Assembly (NCBI GenBank): GCA_964614915.1
Contig: CAZTNC010000002.1
Location: 1-64,000 of the forward strand
Source of the DNA: WTFY01 sp964614915
GTDB taxonomy: Bacteria > Pseudomonadota > Gammaproteobacteria > UBA4575
Reading direction: 5' to 3'
Length of the DNA stretch: 64,000 nucleotides
The notes beneath the pieces were generated by a model, which saw only the letters and a program-made list of their open reading frames with translations, searched no databases and had not been told where the DNA came from. The position numbers were made by a program, and so were the translations under genes. Below, in pieces: positions 18,930 to 27,399 of the stretch (positions are counted from its first letter, which is position 1; every line of letters starts with the position of its first letter).

Positions 18930-21653
18930 ATGTTTGAGAAATTCACCAAGAAAGTCTTTGGCAGCCGCAACCAGCGGATGCTGGGCCGGTATGACAAGAC
19001 GGTCCAGAAAATCAATGCACTGGAGGCCTCTTACCAGGCGCTGGACGATCAGGCCCTGCGGCAGAAAACTGCGGAATTTCGCCAGCAGGTTGAAAACGGC
19101 TCAACGCTGGAAGCGATCCTGCCAGAAGCCTTCGCGGCAGTTCGGGAAGCCGCCCGCCGGGCACTGGAAATGCGCCACTTTGATGTGCAGCTGGTCGGCG
19201 GCATGGTCCTGCATGACGGCAATATTGCGGAAATGCGCACCGGCGAGGGCAAGACCCTGGTGGCCACCCTGGCGGTATACCTGAATGCCCTTGGTGGTGC
19301 GGGCGCACATGTCGTCACGGTCAACGACTATCTTGCCAGGCGTGATGCGGAATGGATGGGCGGGGTCTACCGGCGGCTGGGACTCGAGGTCGGCGTACTG
19401 GTCAGTGGCATGGGGCCCCAGGAACGGCAGCAGGCCTACGCGGCGGACGTCACCTACGGAACCAACAATGAATTCGGCTTTGACTACCTGCGCGACAACA
19501 TGGAATTTTCAGCGGATGCCTGCGTGCAGCGCGGGCTCAATTTCGCCGTGGTCGACGAGGTGGATTCGATCCTGATCGACGAGGCCCGCACTCCCCTGAT
19601 CATCTCCGGTTCCACCGGCGAGAACCTGAGCCTGTACAAGGCGGTGCATTCGCTGGTGCCCAAGCTGGTCCCGCAGCAGGAGGAAGACGGTCCGGGCGAC
19701 TTCAGCATCGATGAGAAAAGCAAGCAGATTCACCTGACCGAAGACGGGCACCAGCATATCGAGGAGTTGTTGCTCGGCCAGGGCCTGCTGGCCAGCAACG
19801 AGACCCTGTACGACGTCGCCAACATCAATTTGCTGCATCACGTGAATGCCGCGCTGCGTGCAAACGTCCTGTTCCAGAAAAATGTCGACTACATCGTGCG
19901 TGACGGGCAGGTCGTCATCGTCGACGAATTCACTGGGCGCACGATGCCGGGCCGGCGCTGGTCCGATGGCCTGCACCAGGCGGTTGAGGCCAAGGAAGGC
20001 GTGGTCATACAGAACGAGAACCAGACCCTGGCCTCCATCACTTTCCAGAATTATTTTCGCCTGTACGGCAAGCTGTCCGGCATGACCGGAACGGCGGACA
20101 CGGAGGCCTACGAGTTCGAGTCAATCTACGGCCTGGAGGTGGTTGTGATCCCGACCCACATGCCCATGATCCGGGAAGACCTGGGCGATCTCGTGTACCT
20201 GACCATGCAGGAAAAGTACGATGCCATTATCGGGGACATCAAGGAATGCACGGAGCGCGGTCAGCCGGTACTGGTGGGTACGACGTCGATCGAGTCCTCC
20301 GAGCAGATCGCAGGTGTCCTGAATAAATCCGGAATCGAGCACCAGGTGCTGAACGCAAAGCAGCACGAGAAAGAATCCCTGATCATTACCCAAGCAGGCC
20401 GTCCCGGCACGGTCACCATCGCAACCAACATGGCAGGCAGGGGTACCGATATCGTGCTCGGCGGCAATCTTGAGGCTGAACTGCAAAGCCTTGCCCCGGA
20501 AACCGCGGAGAGCGAACGAACCCAGGTACAGGCAGACTGGCAGGGTAGGCATGACGCGGTCATACAGGCCGGAGGCCTGCATATCATCGGCACCGAGCGG
20601 CATGAATCGAGACGTATCGACAACCAGTTGCGGGGCCGCTCCGGCCGTCAGGGAGATGTGGGCTCTTCACGCTTCTATCTTTCGATGGAAGACAACCTGA
20701 TGAGGATTTTCGCATCGGACAAGGTGCGTGGACTGATGCAGAAACTCGGCATGCAGCCGGGCGAGTCGATCGAGCATCCTTGGGTGACCCGGGCGATAGA
20801 AAATGCGCAACGCAAGGTCGAGGCCCACAACTTCGACATTCGCAAGCATTTGCTGGAGTACGATGACGTGGCCAATGACCAGCGCAAGGTGGTGTACGAG
20901 CAGCGCCGCGAGCTGATGCAGACCGAGGACATTTCCGAGAACCTGACGGCCATACGTGAAGACGTCACTGACAGCACGATCAGCGAGTTCCTGCCGGATG
21001 GAAGTGTCGAGGAGCAGTGGGATCTCGAAGGTCTTGACCAGGCGCTTGAGAGCACGTTCGGCCTCAACCTCGGGGCGCGCGAGTGGCTGGATGACGACGA
21101 GTCCCTGGACCGGGAGGAGATCGGCCAGAGGATCCACCAGCATGTCGCGGATTTGTTCGGCGAAAAGGAAGACCGTGTCGGGGAGGAACTCATGCGCCGC
21201 CTCGAAAAGGACATCATGCTGAAGGTGCTGGACAATCGCTGGAAGGAGCACCTGGCTGCCATGGACTATTTGCGCCAGGGCATTGGTCTGCGAAGCTATG
21301 CGCAGAAAAATCCGAAACAGGAATACAAGCGGGAGGCATTCAACATGTTCCAGCAGATGCTCGAACAGATCAAGCAGGAGACCGTCTCCCTGATCGCCCG
21401 GGCCGAACTGCCCACCCTGGAGGAAATCAGGGCACTGGAGGAGGCCCAGCAGATTCCGGAGGACATCGAGTACCAGCACGTGCAGGCAGACAACGTACTG
21501 CAGCCCGGCGCCTCCCCTCCGCAAGCTGCTCCTCCGGCACAGGTGCCCAAGGCGCAGCCCTTCAAGCGCAAGCAGAAAAAGCTCGGCCGCAATGAGCCGT
21601 GTTACTGCGGTTCCGGCAAGAAGTTCAAACACTGTCACGGGAAGCTCGCCTGA
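18930..21653 (+). CDS. secA: SecA, preprotein translocase ATPase
   Basis: Motor of Sec-dependent export, 907 residues. The Walker A loop MRTGEGKTLVATL lies near residue 102, the Walker B-type VVDEVDSILIDEARTPLI near residue 205, and RGSGRQGD-type motif VI (GRSGRQGDVGSSRFYLS) near residue 570. The C-terminus carries the zinc motif CYCGSGKKFKHCHG, which binds SecB and phospholipid. All DEAD motor, preprotein-binding and helical scaffold regions are present, so the gene looks intact. It follows the M23 gene after 92 bases. Confidence 0.98.
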   Translation: MFEKFTKKVFGSRNQRMLGRYDKTVQKINALEASYQALDDQALRQKTAEFRQQVENGSTLEAILPEAFAAVREAARRALEMRHFDVQLVGGMVLHDGNIAEMRTGEGKTLVATLAVYLNALGGAGAHVVTVNDYLARRDAEWMGGVYRRLGLEVGVLVSGMGPQERQQAYAADVTYGTNNEFGFDYLRDNMEFSADACVQRGLNFAVVDEVDSILIDEARTPLIISGSTGENLSLYKAVHSLVPKLVPQQEEDGPGDFSIDEKSKQIHLTEDGHQHIEELLLGQGLLASNETLYDVANINLLHHVNAALRANVLFQKNVDYIVRDGQVVIVDEFTGRTMPGRRWSDGLHQAVEAKEGVVIQNENQTLASITFQNYFRLYGKLSGMTGTADTEAYEFESIYGLEVVVIPTHMPMIREDLGDLVYLTMQEKYDAIIGDIKECTERGQPVLVGTTSIESSEQIAGVLNKSGIEHQVLNAKQHEKESLIITQAGRPGTVTIATNMAGRGTDIVLGGNLEAELQSLAPETAESERTQVQADWQGRHDAVIQAGGLHIIGTERHESRRIDNQLRGRSGRQGDVGSSRFYLSMEDNLMRIFASDKVRGLMQKLGMQPGESIEHPWVTRAIENAQRKVEAHNFDIRKHLLEYDDVANDQRKVVYEQRRELMQTEDISENLTAIREDVTDSTISEFLPDGSVEEQWDLEGLDQALESTFGLNLGAREWLDDDESLDREEIGQRIHQHVADLFGEKEDRVGEELMRRLEKDIMLKVLDNRWKEHLAAMDYLRQGIGLRSYAQKNPKQEYKREAFNMFQQMLEQIKQETVSLIARAELPTLEEIRALEEAQQIPEDIEYQHVQADNVLQPGASPPQAAPPAQVPKAQPFKRKQKKLGRNEPCYCGSGKKFKHCHGKLA

Positions 21654-21681
21654 GAGCCTGTTTCCTGGAATCCGGTTTGGC

Positions 21682-22899
21682 ATGGCAATCTCACTGAATC
21701 CTCCCGAGCGACTGTCGCCTGTAAACGGCATTCGGCTGTCGACGGCCGCTGCGGGCCTGCGCTACCCGGACCGGGATGACCTAGTCCTGGTGGAAATCTG
21801 CGAACAGGCCCATACCGTGGCCCTGTTCACGGCCAACCGCTTTTGTGCAGCACCCGTGGTCGTTGCCCGCCGTAATCTGGCTGCGGCACAGCCCCGCTAC
21901 CTGCTGATCAACGCCGGGAATGCCAACGCCGGGCTCGGCCAACTGGGCCTGGAAGATGCACAGGCAACCTGCACATCACTTGCGAAAGCGGGTGGTTGCC
22001 GAGAAACGGAAGTCCTGCCGTTTTCCACCGGGGTCATTGGCGAACGGCTGGCCGTTGAGAAAATCACCTCTCGCTGCTCCTCGCTTGTGAAGGAACTACA
22101 CGAAGATGCCTGGCTGCCCGCAGCTCAGGCCATCATGACTACAGACACGGTCTGCAAAGGCCTGTCCAGACAGCTGCAACTGGACGGCAAGGCCGTGACG
22201 ATCACCGGTATTGCCAAGGGCGCAGGGATGATTTGCCCGGACATGGCGACCATGCTGGCATTTGTTGCCACGGACCTGGAGGTGGAGCCCGAAGAGGCGG
22301 CACGGCTTGTCCGGGAGGCCACGCAGCAGTCATTTCACTGCATCACGGTCGATGGGGATACCTCCACCAACGATGCCTGTGTGCTGATGGCCACCGCACG
22401 TTCCGGCGCGCGCTTCAGTGAGCTGTCGAAACCGGCCATGACGGAATTCACCCAAGCCCTGAATTCCCTGTTTCTGTCCCTGGCCCAGGCCATTGTCCGA
22501 GACGGTGAAGGGGTGACGAAGTACATCTGCATCCGGATCGAGCAGGCGCCCAGCGAGAAGGTGGCTCGCGACATCGCGTTTACCATTGCGCACTCGCCGC
22601 TGGTCAAGACCTCGGCCTTTGCCAGTGATCCAAACTGGGGGCGCATCGTGGCTGCTGCCGGGCGTGCCCCGGGAGCGGCCCTGGACATGGATCGCCTGTC
22701 CCTGCACATCAACGGTCTGGCCGTGGTCGAGAACGGACAACCTGCCCCGGGATACACGGAAGCGGCAGGCGCGGAGGCGATGCGGGGCGAGGAACTTGAG
22801 TTGCGGTTGCTGCTGGGGGTGGGGAAGGCTTCGGCGCAGATATGGACGACGGACCTCTCCCACGACTACGTGAGGATCAATGCGGAGTACCGGACCTGA
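21682..22899 (+). CDS. argJ: ArgJ, glutamate N-acetyltransferase / ornithine acetyltransferase
   Basis: Recycles the acetyl group in arginine synthesis by moving it from N-acetylornithine to glutamate. The self-cleavage region is visible as KGAGMICPDMATMLAF near residue 190; the threonine after PDMA is the family nucleophile. SDPNWGRIVAAAGR near residue 315 and the ending YVRINAEYRT are typical. I chose the ATG at 21682, since the frame extends upstream only inside secA. Whether it also makes N-acetylglutamate from acetyl-CoA cannot be told from sequence. Confidence 0.95.
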   Translation: MAISLNPPERLSPVNGIRLSTAAAGLRYPDRDDLVLVEICEQAHTVALFTANRFCAAPVVVARRNLAAAQPRYLLINAGNANAGLGQLGLEDAQATCTSLAKAGGCRETEVLPFSTGVIGERLAVEKITSRCSSLVKELHEDAWLPAAQAIMTTDTVCKGLSRQLQLDGKAVTITGIAKGAGMICPDMATMLAFVATDLEVEPEEAARLVREATQQSFHCITVDGDTSTNDACVLMATARSGARFSELSKPAMTEFTQALNSLFLSLAQAIVRDGEGVTKYICIRIEQAPSEKVARDIAFTIAHSPLVKTSAFASDPNWGRIVAAAGRAPGAALDMDRLSLHINGLAVVENGQPAPGYTEAAGAEAMRGEELELRLLLGVGKASAQIWTTDLSHDYVRINAEYRT

Positions 22900-23861
22900 G
22901 CGTTTCTCCTGAGAGTTCGGGTGTGCCCTTCCTGCACGTGGTGGTCGGTATCGTGAAAAACTCAAAGGACGAAGTGCTGGTGATGGAGCGGCGTGCAGGC
23001 AGCCATCTGGGCGGCCATGTCGAGTTTCCGGGTGGCAAGCTTGAGGCTGGCGAGTCTCCCGAAGCGGCCTTGCAGCGTGAACTGAAAGAGGAGCTGGACA
23101 TCGACATGTGTCGCTGTCGTCCCCTGATTCAGATTCCGTACTCCTATGCCGACAGAAATGTTTTTCTGGATGTGTTCAGGGTGACCGAATACTCGGGCAC
23201 GGCGCGTCCTGTCGAGGGGCAGGAGGTCGGCTGGAGGAGTGCCCCGGCCCTGTCCGGCATGCACTTTCCGAAGGCGAACCACGGCATCCTGCGTGCACTG
23301 CAGTTGCCGGGATTGATCCCGGTTACCCCCGGTGCGGGGCAATTCCGGGATTTCCTGCGGCACTTTGAAGACACGGTCAGGCAGCCCGGGGTCGGCTTGG
23401 TCCATTTTCGCTCCCACGAGCTGGATTCCCGGCAGTATCTACAACTGGCCGGGGACTGCCTGCAAACGTGCCAGCACCACCAGGTGCGCTTGGTATTGAA
23501 TGCAAAAGCATCGTTTCTTGAACAGGTTGATGCGGCTGGCCTGCATCTGACCAGCCGCAGGCTGCGCGCCGTGAAAACTAGGCCGTTGGGCACGAAGTAC
23601 CTGGTCAGCGCCTCCTGCCACACACTGGATGAAGTCCTGCATGCCTCGCAAGCGGGTCTGGACTACCTGTTCCTGGGCCCGGTGCGAGAGAAGGTTTCCG
23701 GTACGCCCACTGAGCCGTTGGGCTGGGAGCAGTTCGCCTGCCTGGCACGGCAAAGTACCATTCCGGTGTATGCGATCGGGGGACTGAGTCCGGCAGACAT
23801 CGATGTCGCCATCGCCCACGGGGGCCAGGGTGTGGCCGCCATCCGGGCCGTATGGCAGTAG
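22842..23861 (+). CDS. Fused Nudix hydrolase and ThiE-like protein
   Basis: Two domains in 339 residues. The first (about residues 25-150) is a MutT-type Nudix domain; the box reads GGKLEAGESPEAALQRELKEEL, starting near residue 67, and has the G-x5-E-x7-RE-x2-EE spacing. The second (about 165-339) is a thiamine-phosphate-synthase-like TIM barrel with GLHLTSRRL, LVSASCHT, YLFLGPV and the phosphate loop AIGGLSP. This fusion is known downstream of argJ in Pseudomonas. MutT clears 8-oxo-dGTP; the ThiE-like half may not make thiamine phosphate. The ATG at 22842 overlaps argJ by 58 bases; a GTG at 22923 is an alternative start. Confidence 0.85.
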   Translation: MDDGPLPRLREDQCGVPDLSVSPESSGVPFLHVVVGIVKNSKDEVLVMERRAGSHLGGHVEFPGGKLEAGESPEAALQRELKEELDIDMCRCRPLIQIPYSYADRNVFLDVFRVTEYSGTARPVEGQEVGWRSAPALSGMHFPKANHGILRALQLPGLIPVTPGAGQFRDFLRHFEDTVRQPGVGLVHFRSHELDSRQYLQLAGDCLQTCQHHQVRLVLNAKASFLEQVDAAGLHLTSRRLRAVKTRPLGTKYLVSASCHTLDEVLHASQAGLDYLFLGPVREKVSGTPTEPLGWEQFACLARQSTIPVYAIGGLSPADIDVAIAHGGQGVAAIRAVWQ

Positions 23862-23877
23862 GGCGGCTCAGGGCCCG

Positions 23878-24639
23878 CTAGAAGCCGCAGCAGGCCAGCT
23901 TGAACTCGATGTCGCTATCGGTCTGCTTGGGCGTTTCACCCGGACTGGACTGGGTCAGAAAGCGTATGGAGAAGCGCTGTTTTCCCGCACTGCACTCCGG
24001 GAAATAAGCACGGTCGACACTGATGCGGATCATCTGGCAGGGTGTGCCCGGATCAAAGCTCTGGAGGTAGAAGCCTTTCGTTGCCAACTGCTGGCTGAAC
24101 GGCACGCTTTGGCGAATGAGCTGCAGGGACTGGGTGATGCCTTTTCCAACCACCTGGAACGGCTCAATCCAGTCCATCAGTGCCTGCCTGCGCTGCGCAA
24201 ACGACTGTCCCAGCCAGTGGTGGTATTCCGGAACGTCGAAGTCGCAGGTCCCTCCCGGGATGGAGGTCCTCTGACGGATGCTGCTGATGAAATCGTTGTT
24301 TTTCAGGTGATCGTTGATCTGGCCGTGGACCGAATGCAGCTCGTCGTACACGTCCTTGTGCGCGGCCAGAATGCTGTTCAGCTTGACGGTGTTGATCTTG
24401 GGCTGGTGGGCAAGCAGTTCAAGCGCATCAATCTGTCGCTTGATCTGTTTCAGTAGCTCCTGTTTTATGTCCCCGCGTGAGACCAGGCTGAAGATCTCGA
24501 TCAGCGTGAGCAGCGCCCCATGGGTGTCGTAGGGCTTTTCCTGCCGGGCAAAGAATGCAAACCGGTCTGCGAGTTGCTCATACCGCAGAAAGGTGCGCGT
24601 TCTCTCGTTCAGCGGTTGCTCGTAGCTGATGGTAGACAT
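23878..24639 (-). CDS. zapD: ZapD, FtsZ-associated protein
   Basis: Cytoplasmic, mostly helical protein that binds the FtsZ C-terminal peptide and bundles FtsZ filaments. Family stretches include EQPLNERTRTFLRYE at the N-terminus, FDVPEYHHWL in the middle, and the beta-rich C-terminal end. I start it at the ATG at 24639, since MSTISYEQPLNE lines up with known ZapD N-termini. An in-frame GTG at 24657 overlaps the coaE stop and would suit coupling. It lies directly downstream of coaE. The usual small third partner yacG is absent here. Confidence 0.9.
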   Translation of the reverse strand: MSTISYEQPLNERTRTFLRYEQLADRFAFFARQEKPYDTHGALLTLIEIFSLVSRGDIKQELLKQIKRQIDALELLAHQPKINTVKLNSILAAHKDVYDELHSVHGQINDHLKNNDFISSIRQRTSIPGGTCDFDVPEYHHWLGQSFAQRRQALMDWIEPFQVVGKGITQSLQLIRQSVPFSQQLATKGFYLQSFDPGTPCQMIRISVDRAYFPECSAGKQRFSIRFLTQSSPGETPKQTDSDIEFKLACCGF

Positions 24640-24653
24640 TGCGGTGCGTTCAT

Positions 24654-25262
24654 TCACGACACATCAGGGGAATAACCCAAAGTACTGAACCTGTCATGCA
24701 GTATAGCAACCTTTTCCCGCAAACTTTTCAGGCTGCTGCTATTTTCGAGGATATCGTCGGCCTGCTTGAGTCTTGTCTCGCGGTCAAGCTGCGCAGAAAT
24801 GATGGCGTCCACATGCTCACGGCTGCAGTGGTCTCGCGCCATGACCCGTTCGACCTGCTGCTCGACCGTGCAGTCGACGACGAGAATGCGGTCGACCAGG
24901 TCATTGCCCTCGGTCTCGAGCAGCAAGGGAACCACGAGGATGCAGTACACGGCATCGAGCCGGAGGAGTTGGCGCCTGATTTCCCGGTATACCAGTGGGT
25001 GCAGCAGGTCTTCCAGGGTGCGGCGAAGCTTGGCATCTGCAAAGACGGCCTGTCGCAGCCGGTCACGCAACAGTGTCCGGCGGCTGTCGAAATAGGTGTC
25101 CCCGAAGGTCTCGTGCAGCCGTTCAAGAACCTCTTCGGTTTCCGTAAGCTGCCGGGCGATGACATCGGCATCGATGACCGGGACCTGGAAGTCCTGCTCG
25201 AAGATATCGGCAACCGCCGACTTGCCGCAGCCGATACCGCCTGTAAGGCCAACTACTAACAT
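24654..25262 (-). CDS. coaE: CoaE, dephospho-CoA kinase
   Basis: Last enzyme of coenzyme A synthesis, 202 residues. The P-loop GLTGGIGCGKS occupies residues 5-15, followed by DADVIARQL, a CoA-domain stretch with HPLVYREI near residue 90, and DCTVEQQVERVMARD near residue 130. It is transcribed with zapD, its downstream neighbour, and divergently from sucC, 53 bases away. All kinase motifs are present. Confidence 0.95.
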   Translation of the reverse strand: MLVVGLTGGIGCGKSAVADIFEQDFQVPVIDADVIARQLTETEEVLERLHETFGDTYFDSRRTLLRDRLRQAVFADAKLRRTLEDLLHPLVYREIRRQLLRLDAVYCILVVPLLLETEGNDLVDRILVVDCTVEQQVERVMARDHCSREHVDAIISAQLDRETRLKQADDILENSSSLKSLREKVAILHDRFSTLGYSPDVS

Positions 25263-25315
25263 CGCTCTGGATACGGGCGTATTATATTGTGAAAACTCGC
25301 TTTGCCCCTCGCCTT

Positions 25316-26479
25316 ATGAATATACATGAATACCAGGCCAAGGCCATTTTCTCGCGTTTTGGCGTGCCTGTCCTGGACTCCCACCTGGTCTGCCAGGACG
25401 ACGATGTGGAGTCGTTCTGTGAATCCCTGGAGTCGCATGCCTGGGTTGTGAAAGCCCAGGTGCACGCGGGCGGGCGCGGCAAGGCCGGGGGTGTGACACG
25501 GGTGGACAACCGGCAGGATCTTGTTTCTGCCGTCTCCGGGATGCTCGGAACCCGGCTGGTGACCCACCAGACCGGTGAGGAAGGCCTGCCGGTGCAGGCC
25601 GTTTTGCTCGAGGCGGCCGTGCAGATCCGCCGGGAACTGTACCTGGCCCTGCTGGTAGACCGCGAGACCGGGCAGGTCGCGATTATCGCTTCTGTAGCCG
25701 GCGGGATGGACATCGAGCTGGTCGCACAACAGTCCCCCCACAAGATCATTACGCAGTACGTCCATCCGGCAGCCGGTCTGCAGCCCAGCCAGGTCCGCAC
25801 CCTGGCCTATGCCCTGGACCTGCAGAAGGACCAGGTCCAGCAATTGCAGACCATTCTGTTTGCCCTGTTCGAGCTGTTCGTCTCCAGCGACTGCAGCCTG
25901 GTGGAAATCAATCCGCTGATTATCGACGGGGATGGCCGGCTGATGGCACTCGATGCCAAGATCAACATCGATGACAACGCACTCTACCGTCAGGTGGAGA
26001 TCGCGAAACTTCGCGATGCCACGCAGGGCAACCGTGACGAGGAGCATGCCTGTGAACTGGGCCTCAATTATGTCCAGCTGGATGGCAGCATCGGCTGCAT
26101 CGTGAACGGGGCAGGGCTTGCCATGGCCACCATGGACCTCGTCAAGCACCATGGCGCAGAGCCCGCCAATTTCCTGGACGTGGGCGGTGCAATCACCCAG
26201 GAAAAGGTTGCCGAGGCCTTCAAGTTGGTGGTGCACGATGCACGTGTGAAGGCGGTACTGGTCAATATTTTTGGCGGTATCGTGCGCTGTGATCTGATAG
26301 CCCAGGGCATCCTCGATGCTCTGCAGGATGTTTCGCTGAAGGTCCCGGTCATCGTCTTGCTGCAGGGCACCCGCGCGGCTGAGGGCAGGGGGCTGCTTGG
26401 GAACCGGCATGCCGGGCTTCATCAGGCCAGTACGCTGACCGAAGCGGCGCAGTTGGCGATCCGTCTTGCCCGAACCTGA
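25316..26479 (+). CDS. sucC: SucC, succinyl-CoA synthetase beta subunit
   Basis: ATP-grasp subunit of 387 residues. The N-terminus MNIHEYQAKAIFSRFGVPV is the family signature, AQVHAGGRGKAGGV near residue 45 binds nucleotide, and VNIFGGIVRCDLIAQGI near residue 310 is the CoA-ligase domain. It works with SucD in the TCA cycle, forming succinate and ATP or GTP. The ATG at 25316 is chosen by homology; an upstream start adds 9 unconserved residues. A malate-CoA ligase beta subunit (MtkA) is a related alternative, but no serine-cycle gene is nearby. Confidence 0.9.
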   Translation: MNIHEYQAKAIFSRFGVPVLDSHLVCQDDDVESFCESLESHAWVVKAQVHAGGRGKAGGVTRVDNRQDLVSAVSGMLGTRLVTHQTGEEGLPVQAVLLEAAVQIRRELYLALLVDRETGQVAIIASVAGGMDIELVAQQSPHKIITQYVHPAAGLQPSQVRTLAYALDLQKDQVQQLQTILFALFELFVSSDCSLVEINPLIIDGDGRLMALDAKINIDDNALYRQVEIAKLRDATQGNRDEEHACELGLNYVQLDGSIGCIVNGAGLAMATMDLVKHHGAEPANFLDVGGAITQEKVAEAFKLVVHDARVKAVLVNIFGGIVRCDLIAQGILDALQDVSLKVPVIVLLQGTRAAEGRGLLGNRHAGLHQASTLTEAAQLAIRLART

Positions 26480-26505
26480 ACCGGCACACCGTAGGTCTGC
26501 AGTTC

Positions 26506-27378
26506 ATGAGCGTTCTTGTCGGGAGAAATACGAAGGTGCTGTGCCAGGGCATGACAGGAGCCCAGGGCACGTTCCATACGCAACAGGCCCTGGACTATGG
26601 CACACAGGTGGTTGCCGGGGTGACTCCCGGGCGTGGCGGCAGTTCCCATCTCGGGCTTCCCGTGTTCGACACCGTCGAGCAGGCGCGCCAGGAAAACGAA
26701 ATCGATGCCAGTGTCATTTATGTGCCGGCCGCGTTTGCGGCGGATGCCATTCTCGAGTCTGTCTATGCAGGAATCCCGCTGATTGTCTGCATTACCGAAG
26801 GGGTCCCGATTCTTGACATGGTGAAAGTGAAAGCAGTGCTGGCGAACTCGGATTCCGTGCTGGTAGGGCCGAACTGTCCGGGTGTCATCACTCCGGGTGA
26901 ATGCAAGATCGGGATCATGCCCGGTGACATTCACCGCCCCGGCCAGGTAGGGATCGTCTCGCGCTCGGGCACCCTGACCTATGTGGCCGTGGACCAGACC
27001 GTGCAGCATGGCATGGGCCAATCCACCTGCATCGGTATCGGTGGAGACCCGATCCATGGGCTGGACTTCATCGACTGCCTGGCATTGTTTGAACAGGATG
27101 AAGCCACGCGAGGCATCATCCTGGTCGGTGAGATCGGCGGCCATGCCGAGGAGCAGGCGGCCGAGTATATCCAGGAAAAGGTATCCAAGCCGGTGGTCGC
27201 CTATGTGGCCGGTGTCACCGCACCCGCGGGCAAACGCATGGGGCATGCCGGTGCGATTATCAGCGGCGGCAAGGGAGGTGCCGAACAGAAGTACCAGGCC
27301 TTTGGGAAAGCCGGGGTCACCACCTCGCGCAATCCCGCCGAGCTCGGCGCACTCATGCACGCTTTGCTGGACCATTGA
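26506..27378 (+). CDS. sucD: SucD, succinyl-CoA synthetase alpha subunit
   Basis: CoA-binding subunit of 290 residues. It opens with the Rossmann motif VLCQGMTGAQGTFHTQQA, carries the LVGPNCPGVITPGECKIGI stretch near residue 120, and has the phosphohistidine site GHAGAIISGG with the active histidine at residue 247. It follows sucC by 26 bases and is co-transcribed. The next gene, nadE, begins 21 bases after it. No other TCA-cycle gene lies beside the pair. Confidence 0.93.
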   Translation: MSVLVGRNTKVLCQGMTGAQGTFHTQQALDYGTQVVAGVTPGRGGSSHLGLPVFDTVEQARQENEIDASVIYVPAAFAADAILESVYAGIPLIVCITEGVPILDMVKVKAVLANSDSVLVGPNCPGVITPGECKIGIMPGDIHRPGQVGIVSRSGTLTYVAVDQTVQHGMGQSTCIGIGGDPIHGLDFIDCLALFEQDEATRGIILVGEIGGHAEEQAAEYIQEKVSKPVVAYVAGVTAPAGKRMGHAGAIISGGKGGAEQKYQAFGKAGVTTSRNPAELGALMHALLDH

Positions 27379-27399
27379 TTGGGAGGTTCCCGGATCGCG

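Noticed and set aside
25316..27378. Malate thiokinase (mtkAB) of the serine cycle
   Set aside because: The sequence fits ordinary SucCD and no serine-cycle gene lies nearby.
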